Position numbers and translations under genes: made by a program
NCBI GenBank assembly: GCA_029204225.1
Contig: MU831836.1
Span: 1-64,000 of the forward strand
Source: Diphasiastrum complanatum
Taxonomy: Eukaryota > Streptophyta > Lycopodiopsida > Lycopodiales > Lycopodiaceae
Length of the DNA: 64,000 nt
Direction of reading: 5' to 3'
The notes under the pieces: model-generated
Told to the model about the DNA's origin: nothing
Database searches by the model: none
Seen by the model: the letters and a program-made list of their open reading frames with translations, nothing else
In this document: one piece after another, positions 20,407 through 32,662 of the stretch
How positions within the stretch are numbered: position 1 is the stretch's first letter
Layout of the letters: every line of letters begins with the position of its first letter

Positions 20407-20751
20407 CGGCCATTGGGAGACCTTCATTTTTGAGAAACAATTTTGTGGATAATAAGCACCTAGTGTTACGGAAGTGAACGAAGATCCACGCTTTTCCAAG
20501 TGCCGAGCGGAACGACATCACCTGTGTTGCAGTGGGTCCTACAACAGATTAGGGGTGGACAATGTTGGCAGATTCCAGAGAATTCCCAGATGCCGAGCCA
20601 AGCTAAAGACACAGAGTATCTCTCACCCATGACCGAGGAGGCCTCAGAAGGAGGAGAGCAGAAGAAGCTGAGAGCCAAGCATGAGAGCCGAGAATTACCA
20701 CCTAGGACGACAATTATTATCTATGTGAGCCTACACAATGTATCCCAGAGA

Positions 20752-21692
20752 AGGAACGACCATGTAGGAGCTAGTAACATTTCCTAGGCATTGTAAATAG
20801 TGTAGATCCCTTAAATAATTTAGAGTGAGCCACCTTTGATGGTGACCACTAGTGGAAGGGCTTTTTCCACTTGTAATTTTCAAATTAGTGGAATTGCCAC
20901 TTGGGCTCCACATGGGCAGCCTTCTTGCTTATTTAAGGGCCCCCCTCTCTTATGAGGGAGCTTTGATTGTATTGTCAATTGCTCTTGAGTGAATTAAGAA
21001 GATCTTTCAGGAGTTCTTGATGATTATGAAGCTCTTGTTCATGGCAATCTTCTTGAGTGAAATTTCTATGAGCATGTACTGATTTCCTTTTTGATTGTGG
21101 ATTAGTTAGATCTCTTGCTTAGTTTCTTGTTTCGTGGAATGTAGATGTGGATTAATTTTCTTGTTTCCTGATTTTGTAGTTTCAGCATGCAAGTAAACTA
21201 TAGAGGCTGAGATTGTGGATCTGATTTGCATACTTTCTAACAATCATGTCCTTGATTGTTCTTGGGCATTCCAAACATCAAGAAATGGATGTTTCTTGAT
21301 CCTTGGGCTGCTAGAATGCTGTTAGGAATCTAGTTTCTTGTATCTTGTTTCTTGTTGAGTAGCTTAATCTTGTCATTGCATTGTTCCCTGATTTTGGTAG
21401 ATAGATTGTAGATTTGCTCTTGATTCAGAACGTTGATCTATACTGAGCTAGGACTAGTTGCATGGCTTGTAAATGCATGTAGCTGAGTAACGTAACTGTC
21501 TCTCCCCACTGACAGGATGGGAATACACATTGTAATCTGAGAAACACTTCTGTCTGGAAACTGTTCTAACAAGAAGACCAAAACGTAAAGAACTGTAACC
21601 AACGGAAGTAACAAAAAGAAGAACGAACAAACAATAGAGAATCGTGTTCATAGATTCAATGGAAATTTGTGAACAGGGAGTCGGACTTCGAC
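20752..21692 (+). repeat. 3' LTR of the gypsy-like element (941 bp)
   Basis: Homologous along its length to 53328-54268 and 2931-3884. It begins AGGAACGACCATGTAG (the TGG of the other copies appears as AGG) and ends GGACTTCGACA. A TATA-like CTTGCTTATTTAAGG with a following purine/pyrimidine-rich segment fits a promoter, and the last third holds GACAGGATGG/CTGACAGG words shared with the other copies. The upstream internal end (20580-20751) is also shared with 53200-53327. Confidence 0.83.
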
Positions 21693-24183
21693 ATTTTTTT
21701 TGTGTAGTACGTACAGATTTCAAAATGCTCAATGGATTTGGACCTAAGCATTAGAATCCAATACTCTCCCTTAATGTAAATCTTGAAAAACTTTGATATT
21801 CAGATTTAGAATGTTGTTAAATCTGAAGTGACGATCCTTAGATAATGCTTTGGTGAAGTAACTTGCTGCCATAGAATTTGTCTTGCACTAGATTATTGAT
21901 ATTTCCTTGCTTTTCACTTCGTCCTTCAGGTAGTGATACCTGATTTCAATATTCTTACTTCGAGAGTAAAATCTTGGACTTAAAGAGAGTGCGATTATGC
22001 TTTGATTGTCATAATATATGGTTGGCTGAGCAAGGTCGATATCTGCTAGTAGATTTCTCAACCAAATTGCCTCCTTGGTAGCATTTGTGGTAGCTATGTA
22101 TTATGATTCAGTTGATGATAATGCTACTGAGGTCTATTTTCGGTTGTTCCATGAGATTAGGCCTTGATTGAATAAGAATACAGATCTAGAAGTCGATTTT
22201 TTGGTGTCGATATCTCCTGCCTAATCTGCATCTATATAACCTTCAAGAATGTTGACAGATTGGCTACCTTCATAACAGATGCACAGATGTTTTGTAGCTT
22301 GGACATATTTCATGACCTTCATGAGTGCTTTTTAATGAATTGGCCCTAGATTCCGGTAGGAACTGGCTAACTGAACTGATCGAATATGCAAGATTGGTAC
22401 TTGTGAACGACTTGTGTGTGTTCGGAGTGTAGAGTTTATAAACCTTGTGATCTGGAGAATAGCCAATAAAAATCGATTTCTGCTAGTATCGTCTAGTTTT
22501 TTTCTTAACTCAACAAGGATCTGAGAGTAAGCAATACATCCAAAAACTTGAAAGTGCTTGAGTGAGAGTTTTGATCATGTCCATACCTCATAAGGTGTTT
22601 TTTTGTTTAGAGATTTTGTAATGGATCGATTCTGTATATAAGTAGCTTCTGCCCATAAACTCTTTGGAAGAGAGGCATGGGCCAGCATACTCTTGGCACT
22701 TTTGATCAATGTCCGACTCTTCCTTTCAGCTATACCATTGGAATGAGGTGGATAGCTAGTTGTAATTGTTGGTGTATTCCACTCGCCTTGCAGAACTCCT
22801 TGAATTCGGTGGAGATAAATTCTCCCCCTCCATCAATGCGTCGAGCCTTGATTTTTCTCTATGTCTGAATGTCAACAAATGCCTTGAATTATTTGAAGAA
22901 TTTGAATGCTTCAGATTTGTTCCTTAGAAAGTAAGTAACAGATTTTCGAGAAAAATCATCAATAAAATTTAGAAAGTAAACGGCTCCCCCTGTGGAAACA
23001 GATTGCATAGGGCCACAAATGCACAAGATCTAGCAAACTTCTGGGATGTTTGTTGATAATACAACTTTCACAAAGAGAAGTTGATTTGCTAATAGATGGT
23101 AGATCTTGCACTAAATTCATATTGGACATTTGTTGAATACTTTGAAATTTAAATGGCCTAGTCTGAAATGCCATAACATATTAGTCGATTCAAAAGTTGA
23201 AGCATGAAGAACTGGACTTTTCTAGATTAACAATGGCTTAGTTTGTAAAGATATCCATATCTCCTACCAAAAGCTAAAACTTTCCTAGATTTGTCAAGAA
23301 TAGTCAGCCCTCTGTATTGAATTTGACCCTACGACCAGAATTAGTGATTATGCTTATTGAAAGCAGATTTTTAGTAAAATTTGGTACGTGAAAACATTGG
23401 ACAGAAATTTTACATCACCTTTTTGAAATTCAATCCTAACAGTTCCTTCACCCTTGATAGTATGATGAGTTGTCTCCTAATTGTACAATTCTAGAATGGA
23501 TGTATGGCTTGTAGAGTTGGAACCAGTTATGTGTCGTGTTCCTCACGAGTTTAGATACCAGGTTTCGATATCCTGTAGTTCTCCAACTTTGGTCATAAAG
23601 GCTGTTTCATTTTTCTCTTGTGGCTAGGTCGACTGACTGGTAGTTGCAACATTTGCTTGTTGTTGTTGGAACTGTCTTTTCATTGTTATATTTCAATGTC
23701 CTATAGTCCTTAATAAGGTGACCAGTCCTTTTACAGTATTTACAGAATAGTTTCTATCTTGGCTGGAATGATGAAGAATCTGAATTCAAACTTAAATTCG
23801 ATCCAGGCTGCATGCTGTTCTTCTTGTCAGAATAGTCTAACTTTGTAGATCTCTTGGATCTAAATTTCTAATTTTTCTTTGAGGATAGAGCTTGAGGATC
23901 CGATCCTGAGCTGGAGGAGGATCCATGTCGTCTAATCTCCTCTTGAAGTAGCATCGAAATGACTCTTGATAGAGTAAAATGCTGCTGGTTCGAGATCGTT
24001 GTGACCTAGGTTTCAAAAGCTTTAGGTAGACTCGATAGTAGGGTCATCACTGCATCAGAATTTTCAATGATTGAGTCGGTTGTAGTCATCTGATCCATGA
24101 GATTTTTGAATGTGTTGAGATGGCTCAAAATACTATCTGCATCAGACATTCTTATAGTAAAGAATTTTTTCCTTAGATAAAAC
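21693..24183 (-). mobile_element. Decayed Ty1/copia element D
   Basis: Minus-strand remnants occur in copia order. A polypurine-like TTAAGGGAGAGTAT lies near 21762-21778 next to an LTR end truncated at 21692. RNase H (about 22340-21790) shows AGDIDTKKSTSRSVFLF and SWNNRK, then KEAIWLRNLLADIDLAQP and SRSKNIEIRYHYLKDEV. The integrase C-terminal part (about 22720-22360) shows LPKSLWAEATYIQNRSI and LKHFQVFGCIAYSQ. A degenerate protease and knuckle (CKYCKRTGHLIKDY, last Cys to Tyr) follow near 23750, and Gag with MSDADSILSHLNTFKNLMD near 24150. RT is missing between integrase and RNase H. It is cut on the right by the LTR of F. Heavy decay indicates the oldest copia here. Confidence 0.72.
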
Positions 24184-25012
<829 letters not shown>

Positions 25013-25024
25013 ATGGTATCAGAG
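25013..25024 (+). other. Primer-binding site, copia F
   Basis: TGGTATCAGAGC lies immediately after the LTR end CTTCACA; it is complementary to the 3' end of initiator tRNA-Met. Confidence 0.92.
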
Positions 25025-25615
25025 CTTGTGTTGTAGGTTATGAAAGGATTTGCCACATTCATCAAGGATTTGGAGGAGATATCAATGCTAGAGCATGCTA
25101 CATTGATTGCTACTCAAAAATCGAGGTTTTTGCATATTGTAGATTGGATCTTTTGTAGGTCAAAACTCAATTTAGCTCAATGAACTTGAGGAATTCCAAT
25201 TTCACACTATAATTACTAGAAATAGTTGATTTTTGATGCATTAGGAAGGTCTCACTTGAGGCTACAAGATTCTATATCAAGTTTTTAGCAATTGCATGTA
25301 GGATTTGGAATATTCAATTTTTTTGTGATTTTGTCAAAACCCTAATTTTTATTGGATCTCTATTTTGTGAGGTTACTGAACTTCATTAGAATGTGTGTAA
25401 ATCTTCGGAAGTGGCAAGAGTCATTAGATTGAGGATAGATCATAAGTTGATCAAGATTTCTACATTCTATTTGTTGATTTGCTATATATAAGTGCTAGAA
25501 GAGAATTGAGAGGTTCCATATCTTGTGATTTCTTTTTGGAAACATTTTTTGTATTTCAAAAGAGTGCTTTGTGCATTGGAACAAGTTGAAAGAGAAGGAT
25601 CAGATCATTGCAACA

Positions 25616-26709
25616 TGGCTACATCAAGTGGAGTCATGTTGGAAGCCAATGATAGGCTTCTCTCAAGCAACTAGTCATTGTGAAAAGTGAGGATGGAATC
25701 ACTTCTTGAGATGAGTACTACACATGATAAAGGTGAATGTTACCAATGAACTTCTCAAGGAAGTTGGTAAGAGTACTTCATCAAAGGATGCTTGGGATTC
25801 ATTAAAGAAGCTTTATGAATCCAAGTCTACATCTAGAGTGTTGACTCTAAGAAGACAAATCTTTCAAAGTTTGCAAAAGAATGAAGAGAGTCCAAATATT
25901 TTCTTTTGAGAGTGAAGGCTTTGAATGATGAGTTATCTTGCATTGACGAAAGCTTTAAGGAAGGAGAACTTGTTCAAGTTATTCTTAATGGTTTGTTGGA
26001 TGCTCATGCTAACATTGTACAAAGGCTTGCCATTCAAAGAACTTTGCCAATATTGATTGATCTTCAAGATATCTTGATCAATGAAGAATATAGGCTTCAA
26101 GCAAGAGGGGGATCTACATCAACATCTCAAGTTGGAGAGGAGGCTATGTTCATTAAGGGCAAATTCAAGGGCAAAAGCAAAAGTAAGTGGTCTAAGGGCA
26201 AGATCAAGGGGAGGCTTCTTCAAATATCAAAAAGAAAGATAGGTCTAAGCATCAAAGGACACTTTGCAAGTGAGTGCTACAAGAAGAAGAGAGATCAAGG
26301 AGACAAGCAAGGTAATCTTACTCATGATGAAGATGGTTTGGATGTTCAAAATTCAAATGATGATGCTTTTGTGATGTCTTCATGTATGCTTGCTAATGAT
26401 GGAGATCTACATCCATGGTGGATTGATAGTGGTGCAAGCTCACACATGACTTTTCACAAAGAGTACTTCACTTCTTTGTTGGCATATGGAGATGACAAGA
26501 AGGTGATCTACACGGCCAATGATGGTGAGTGTGCAATAAAAGGGATTGGCACAATTCCTATTTCTCTCTCTACAAATAGGAATCTTCATCTGAAGGATAT
26601 TTTGTTCATACCTTCCATTACCAAGAATTTACTTAGTGTGAGTCAATTGCTAAGTAAAGGTTTCAAGTTGAGTTTGAGAAATGCAAAGTTTGCACCTTCA
26701 ACTTGCTAA
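25616..26709 (+). pseudogene. Copia F Gag and protease
   Basis: Gag begins MATSSGVMLEANDRLL at 25616. It has early stops and frame shifts, then open pieces 25724-25909 (VTNELLKEVGKSTSSKDAWD, LTLRRQIFQSLQKNEES) and 25906-26709 (267 codons). The latter holds VQVILNGLLDAHANIVQRL, a Lys-rich region, a knuckle remnant KGHFASEC lacking its first two Cys, and a protease with PWWIDSGASSHMTFHKEYF and FIPSITKNLLSVSQLLS. The two frames overlap at 25906, a one-base frame shift. The protease end breaks off at 26700. Confidence 0.78.
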
Positions 26710-27170
26710 CCCTTCTCATCATATGTAAGCTTGGAATGGCTTTTGCCTTTGCCATGAGGATATTTTTTAGAACTTGACTTGGAGAGGCATCTCCACCATC
26801 ACCATCCAAAGAACCATTTCATCACCATAAAAAATGTTAGATCCATCAACATCAATAACATCAAGCTTATCCATGTTCTCCTTTTCAAAGACAACATCCG
26901 AAAAAATGTGCACTTCTTTTGAGGTTAGGAATGTAAATCCTATAAGATTTTCTTACTTCACTATAGCCAAAAAAACAACCTCCTTCAAGAATCCAAAAGA
27001 TGAGTTGACATAACAAGTACTACCAAAGATCTTCAAATGCTCCAAACTTGGCTTCTTACCAAAAATAACCTCAAATGGACTCTTATCGAGCTTCATATAC
27101 GTGGCCAATCTGAGTGTCCAATATATTGAGTATGATAAACGCAAAAGCTTTATTATCCTAGAATTTCAAT
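26710..27170 (-). pseudogene. Copia integrase C-terminal fragment (H)
   Basis: The minus-strand frame 27144-26953 reads LDKSPFEVIFGKKPSLEHLK, IFGSTCYVNSSFGFLKE. Downstream, after a stop, it continues as FLTSKEVHIFSDVVFEKENM and LDVIDVDGSNIFYG. This is the copia integrase C-terminal region leading toward RT. It meets the plus-strand protease of F head to head at about 26705, so two fragments of similar families are joined in opposite orientation. Confidence 0.65.
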
Positions 27171-27489
27171 TTTGAGTTGGCTGTGTCATCTTCAATCTTC
27201 AATTCGATACCTATGACAACATCCCACAACTCGTTCGCGATTACCAAGGTCTTCATCTTAACATGTAAATTTTTTCTTCAATTACTCCATTTAAGGATGT
27301 TTCTTGGACATCTATTTGATGGATTTTCAGATTTGCTATTTCCTGCAATCAATACTACCATTTGCTTTGTATTTGATTTTAAAATTCACGTACATTCAGT
27401 TATATTTATGTCTGTTGGCAGCTCTATAATAATCCAAGTATGTTTTTTCAAGAGAGATAGGTATTCTCTCTATCCATTGTTTTTTTTTT

Positions 27490-27900
27490 AAATCAACATC
27501 AAAATGCTCTAGAGCCTCCTTGATAGAAGTCGACATTTTTTTTTAATAAAATAACATGCATATTTGAAAATGAATGTGGCTGGTGGAGTTTTTCTTCCAG
27601 TTGACCTTCTTGGAATAACAAGTTTGGGTCGTGGTTGCTATTGTTTATTAAGTACTTTCCCTCAAATTCACTATCAAATGTGAATTCTTGAACAATTAGG
27701 ATTAGAGGCACTTGAGTTTCAGTGTTACTAGAAGTAGGAGCATTAATAGACTCAATTGAAATCTTGTCCTTATTTTTTAAATTCATAAATTGGTTTTTTG
27801 AAGAGATATAACATCCATCTTGACAAATAATAGTTTACTAGCTATAGGGTCATAAAGCTTATAAGCTTTATTTTATGCCAATAGAAATAGACTTGGTCGC
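27490..27900 (-). pseudogene. Second copia integrase C-terminal scrap
   Basis: On the minus strand, reading from about 27900: KAYKLYDPIASKLLFVKMDV followed by the 95-codon frame 27786-27499 (MNLKNKDKISIESINAPTSS, FDSEFEGKYLINNSNHD). The KAYKLYDP...V.DV pattern is the conserved copia integrase end where host-marked RDVIFDE occurs. The remainder is acidic linker. The 27171-27489 stretch between the two fragments shows no recognisable domain. Confidence 0.5.
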
Positions 27901-28666
27901 CTACCAGCATCAAGCTTCTTCCCATGCTCTTTAGGAGTTTGCCATCTATATTCAAGTATTTTTTTACTGATAATGTCTGTGAAAGATTGGGCATTGAAAT
28001 AAGTCCTCAAATTTTAGAATTAAGTTCTAAATCTCATTTGAATGTAATTGAATATCTCTTTCTTTTTCTTTTTTCTTTTTTTTCTTTTTTTTGTCTCAGA
28101 GCTTTATTCAATGTCTTGATATTACATTGTAGATAATCTTTATCAAAATGACTCATTCAACTATGGATGTTGTACGTTGTACAATGCAAATCTATTCTTT
28201 GAGTGGTTTAATTTTTAGGAGGATGTTGATCTTGCAAAGGTAAGTTGTAATCCAATTTTGATATAGTTTCTACAATACTAGTCATCCTTTTATTTAGTAT
28301 CAATAATTGATGTTCTGATATTGATTGGCTTGCAAATTTTGCCTAGTGACTATGCAAGCTACCATGTGTACAAATTCAGACAGGAGTTAATCTTTAGCAT
28401 CCTTGGTAGTACCATATGTTGTACTCCCATAGGGGCACGACACTAATGATGTACATATAGAGAGCAAAGAAGGGAGATTTGTGTCCCAAATGCATAAATT
28501 GCACTATATAGATTCATGAAGAAAGACATTAAATTTGTACAATTGTACTAAAGCCCAACTTGTGGCTTTCTTTTATTGATTAAATTCATGAATATCTACA
28601 TGTTCTTTTGCAATGTCAATTGTCGATGGAAGATCTTTGCAAGTTCTGATTAGCTCTTGTCTTTTT
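27901..28666. other. Unassigned AT-rich stretch
   Basis: No gene, RNA gene or recognisable element domain. A T-rich run (TTTTCTTTTTT) near 28070-28092 is the only low-complexity feature. Confidence 0.4.
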
Positions 28667-28768
28667 CTTACATGTAAGAAAATCAATATGTTAATTTATA
28701 GATTCATTGCATATAATTTTATCTGCAATGAATCTATAAATTAACACATTGATTTTCTTACACGTAAG
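28667..28768. repeat. 45-bp-arm palindrome with 12-nt loop
   Basis: Left arm 28667-28711 and right arm 28724-28768 are reverse complements at 43 of 45 positions; loop 28712-28723. The outer 12 bases of each arm, CTTACATGTAAG and its variant, are themselves near-palindromic. This could be a foldback/MITE-like remnant or a hairpin-forming transcript. No obvious target duplication is seen. Confidence 0.9.
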
Positions 28769-28849
28769 GGATTGCAATATCACAGTTTATCTCCAGAATA
28801 GGAGTCCTACCATTGCAATACCAAAGTTAAAACTAGAATAAGCATTCAC

Positions 28850-28990
28850 CAACAGGAAGCCAAAATGAGTCACTTGAGGATTTTTGGACAAAAGCCTTCG
28901 CTCACATTCCAAAGGAGAAAAGAGGTAAACTTGATGTAAAAGTATTAAAGTGCAACTTCCTAGGTGATCACCAACACTACATAATGACAA
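28850..28990 (+). pseudogene. Small copia integrase fragment
   Basis: The plus strand encodes LRIFG and, after a frame change, KAFAHIPKEKRGKLDVKVLK and CNFLGDHQ, matching the copia integrase segment that normally reads LKVFGCKAFAHIPKEKRGKLD...CIFLGY. About 45 residues survive; nothing of the rest of the element is recognisable beside it. Confidence 0.62.
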
Positions 28991-30698
28991 GCCTATGTTT
29001 AGTATTGAGACTTGCCCTGTTGGAATTACAATATGTTTTAAATCTTGTGAAGTGGTTAAGCCTGAATTTTTTGATTTGCCAATTTAATTTATCGTCCTAT
29101 TGACTAGAGATTCATACTCATTTGTTGGGAAACTAGACTACAATATGTTTGATTTATTCATTGACCCAAATGCGAGCTAAAACATTGGACTTAACTCATT
29201 TTCTCTCTCTAAAATTTTTCTGAAACTTGCATGTCTAACTGAAATCTCCACGTAATATAATCTTGTATTTTTTGGGAGGACAAGTCTAATTGAGAAAGTT
29301 GAAATTTTTGTGCCATGTCATTTATCTACCTACATCTGGAACTAGTTTGAAGTTACATGTTGAAAACATGTCATCGCTTAATCATTATTCTATCTTTATA
29401 AAGTTTTTATATACATCATCACTTTGATCTAATATCAATTTATGTTATTTCCATTTCATCAAGTGTGAGTCCAGTCAAATTTGACTCATCCTCATCATCA
29501 ATCTATATCAAGTGTAATTCAACTATTAAAAAACTCATATTTAGTGACATGTAGCCCATCTGATCACCAAGAATTTTGAATTCACTCTCAAATATCATAT
29601 CCAATTAGCAATCTCCAATTTTGCATCCTAAATACTCGTAACTATGATCAAAATATAATGTGGCATCCATTTTGATAATATCCATACAATCATTTACACG
29701 TACAACAAATGTGATTCACATAATTGAGATTTGAATCTATCAAGATTGAATAATGACTAGACCATCTATAATGCCCTCTGTATTTGTGAAATCTCTTGCA
29801 AACCCAAAGGTTATATGGAATTACAATATGTGTATTCAAGATACAAAGATGATTCTAAATGTAGACATAGGCCAAGTATAGTTGCATCACCAATCACTTC
29901 CTTTGATGTTAGCTGATTTCTGCACTAGCTCACTAGTCTGATTAAAACCACTTACCAAAATGAAATAGAATCAAAACTTAATCAACACATGTTCATATCT
30001 AATCCTAAACTCCATTAACAAGTTGCACTATAGCAAAATGCATTCAATGAATCACCAAAATGCACATCTATTAAGCATTCAACAAGATTTCTACACACGT
30101 GTAGAAGAGAGCCAAAGATGAGATGATAGTATTGCTCCAAAATCTTCCACATATGCAAATGGAAAATGGTCCCCCTTTCTTCAAGTCCTACCTACTATTT
30201 ATAGTTAAAATTTATGACTCTCTCTCTCATCTCTCTAGAATCATTTCCACTAACTTAGCCATCGCCGAGACTAGCTATATTGGCCAATACATAGCTCTAA
30301 AGATGATTTAAGTCATGTGATCTGATTTCATACATGTTAAAGAAATCATGTGAACTTTACTTACAAGGTTGGCCTCAAATAAGCAAAATAACCGAATACT
30401 AGTTGACAATTTTCACATATCACTCCATCCAAGAATTTAATGTTTATGCTTCTTCCACATAGACATATCCATTACTAATATAGTATATAGATTAACCTTA
30501 GTGGGAGCATTGGTAGTTATACCTAACTATTTAGATCATCCAACTTGATTTTTACATAATTTATTCACCTCAATACATAAGATCTGGGAGTCATATCCAA
30601 TATGTTATAGATGTAACTTGCCCTTAATGCCATGTGCAAGGGATAAAATGTTAGAATGTTTATCCACTAAGGGGCTGATCTCATTGGAAGAAGATCTG
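28991..30698. other. Unassigned intergenic stretch
   Basis: No coding region is convincing. A perfect short palindrome CTACACACGTGTAG lies near 30092-30105, and a CT-rich patch near 30211-30235 resembles LTR material, so an old LTR may be hidden around 30050-30400, but I cannot bound it. Confidence 0.35.
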
Positions 30699-31320
30699 TG
30701 AAGTTTTTAGCATGTGTGAATCTCACCACACACCCTACAAGATCTTACTAAGGTGTTGTGATTGCACAAGATTGATCAAAGAACAATATGCTTGAAAAAT
30801 CTAAGGCAAGAGCACAATGGCATACATCTGATGAAAAAATCTAACTCTTCACTATGAGAAATGAATGTCAGAAATAATTCTAAGTGTTCAGTATGGGAGA
30901 AAGAGGCTGCTCTCGGGTAGAGAGAGAAAATCATACATAGGAAACTTGGGTAGAGAGAGAATGAGTCCAAAACACCAAAATCTCAATATTCTCAATATGG
31001 CAAAACATGCCTAGCTTTTCCTACATGAGAGAGACTCGAATTCCTATAGTGGAGTTGCATGGAAAGTCCACTTAACTGAACTAATTCACCTACCAGAGAT
31101 CCACATGTGTTGGCTTGCATGCATACAGTAAGACTTTGCATGCTATCAAAACATCTGCATGTCATCATAATTGAACCTATCTAACTCAAATCCGAGCTAC
31201 ACTAGAAGGATATGTGCTCAATTCACACTCCTTATATGTACAACATGAAATCTAGTGGAAATTATCATGGACATGACCCCAAACTCGAGATAGGAAGATA
31301 ATATTTTAATAATCTTCACA
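30699..31320 (-). repeat. 3' LTR of copia E (about 622 bp)
   Basis: The right end ATCTTCACA abuts the polypurine tract CTCCTCCTTAAAAT (plus strand) and is secure. The left end is placed at TGAAGTTTTTAGCATGTG from the pattern of the other LTRs (TG, T-run, CA-rich palindrome) and is less sure. It contains CTCTCGGGTAGAGAG words also found in the LTRs of G. Confidence 0.65.
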
Positions 31321-31334
31321 CTCCTCCTTAAAAT

Positions 31335-32168
31335 TTATGTTCCTATCAACATAGATTTCAAAATTAGGCCAAGGTTAGACCTCATCTTCATAAAGACATT
31401 CTTGAGTAGAGGCTTGGTGAGAAGATCTGCAACACAATCTGAAGATAAAATATGCTCCAAAGAGATCTCTCTTCCAATGACTTTTTCTCTTACAAAATGA
31501 TGAGCCACTTCAATATGCTTGCTCCTTGCATGAAAGACTGGATTATTTGCAAGAGCCTGAGCTGAAATGTTATCATTCTTGGTAATTGGTAAATCTTCAT
31601 CTGCATAATACTTAAGCTCCAAAAGTAGCCTTTTGATCCATAAAACCTCCTTTGTTGTGGTTGTAAGAGATTTGTATTTAGCTTCATAGGATGATAAGGA
31701 AATAGTTGCCTGCTTCTTTGACAGCCAAGTAACCAAATTTTCTCCAAGAAATATAGTGTAAACACTTGTGGATTTCCTATCCAACCTGTCTCCTGCAAAA
31801 TCTGAATCTGAAAAAGCAATCAAAGTCAGATCTTCTCCTTCATAGTATAATCTATAATCCAAGGTGGAAGATATATACCTCAAGACTCTTTTAGCCAACT
31901 TCCAATGATATAACTTTGGATCTTGCATGTGTTGACTTAGCTTATAAATACAAAATCTTAGATCAGGCCTAGTCACTGTTAACCAAATAAGTGAGCCAAT
32001 AAGACTCCTATAAAGAGTGATGTCCTCAAATGATTTTTCATCATCCTTAATAGGAACTTTTACAGTGTGCTCCATAGGTGTATCTATGCCTTTACAGTTC
32101 TCCATATGAAATTTCCTGAGCATGGAAAGTGCATATCTACTTTGGATTATAAATGCATGACTTTCCAA
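31335..32168 (-). pseudogene. Copia E RNase H and RT C-terminus
   Basis: A 277-codon minus-strand frame encodes the end of RT (SRYALSMLRKFHMENCK, GSLIWLTVTRPDLRFCIYKL) and a full-length copia RNase H: LRYISSTLDYRLYYEGEDL, FSDSDFAGDRLDRKSTSVY, LSSYEAKYKSLTTTTKEVLW, KNDNISAQALANNPVFHARS and KHIEVAHHFVREKVIG. The catalytic Asp-Glu-Asp residues are retained. It is separated from the RT frame upstream by a small frame break at about 32170-32212. It ends against the polypurine tract. Confidence 0.83.
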
Positions 32169-32212
32169 AAATCTATTTCAAGGCCTAGAATATAGTGAAG
32201 AACTCCTAAGTC

Positions 32213-32662
32213 CTACATTTTAAACTCGGTACCAAGTGCATGCTTAGTTTCTTCAACTAACTTCTCACTGTTTCCACAAAGAATGATATTATCTACATAG
32301 ATGAGAAGAATAATTACAAAGTTATCTACAAACTTATAATACAGAGAAGGGTCATATTCACTTAGACAAAATCTGAGTGATATGACATAAGAAGTGAGCC
32401 TTGCATACCAAGACCTTGGTGCCTGTTTCAGTCCATACAGACTTTTGAACAAAAGACAAACTTTTGATTCATCACCTTCCTTCACAAAACCTGGAGGTTG
32501 CTCCATATAAATCTCCTCCTCAAGGTAACCATTGAGAAATGCCTTAGAAACATCAAACTGGAACATACTCCATTTGTGAAAACATGCAAGAGAGATGAGT
32601 ATTCGAATTGTTACCATCTTTGCTACTGGTGCAAAGGTAATTTCATAATCAAGACATAACAA
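32213..32662 (-). pseudogene. Copia E reverse transcriptase, active-site variant YVDN
   Basis: The minus-strand frame of 149 codons reads LDYEITFAPVAKMVTIRIL, FQFDVSKAFLNGYLEEEIYM, GFVKEGDESKVCLLFKSLYG, LKQAPRSWYARLTSYV and IILLIYVDNIILCGNSEKL. The metal-binding YVDD is YVDN, so the enzyme should be dead. The domain start normally preceded by integrase linker (CKWVFK...) is replaced by unrelated sequence. Confidence 0.82.

Larger units (their letters stand above)
11838..21692 (+). mobile_element. Gypsy-like LTR element with gag-protease and novel ORF region, no RT/integrase seen
   Basis: A plus-strand element with a repeat-rich leader, Gag (12762 on), three zinc knuckles, an aspartic protease (about 15345-15720), roughly 3.6 kb of decayed ORFs without any RT, RNase H or integrase motif, and a 941-bp 3' LTR (20752-21692). 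Two solo LTRs (13718-14202, 15837-16599) are later insertions. A second copy of its 3' end lies at 53160-54268, and its LTR also occurs at 2931-3884, so the family is repeated. No 5' LTR is found: the left side runs into the copia B leader. It looks like a large non-autonomous element that relied on pol in trans. Confidence 0.65.
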
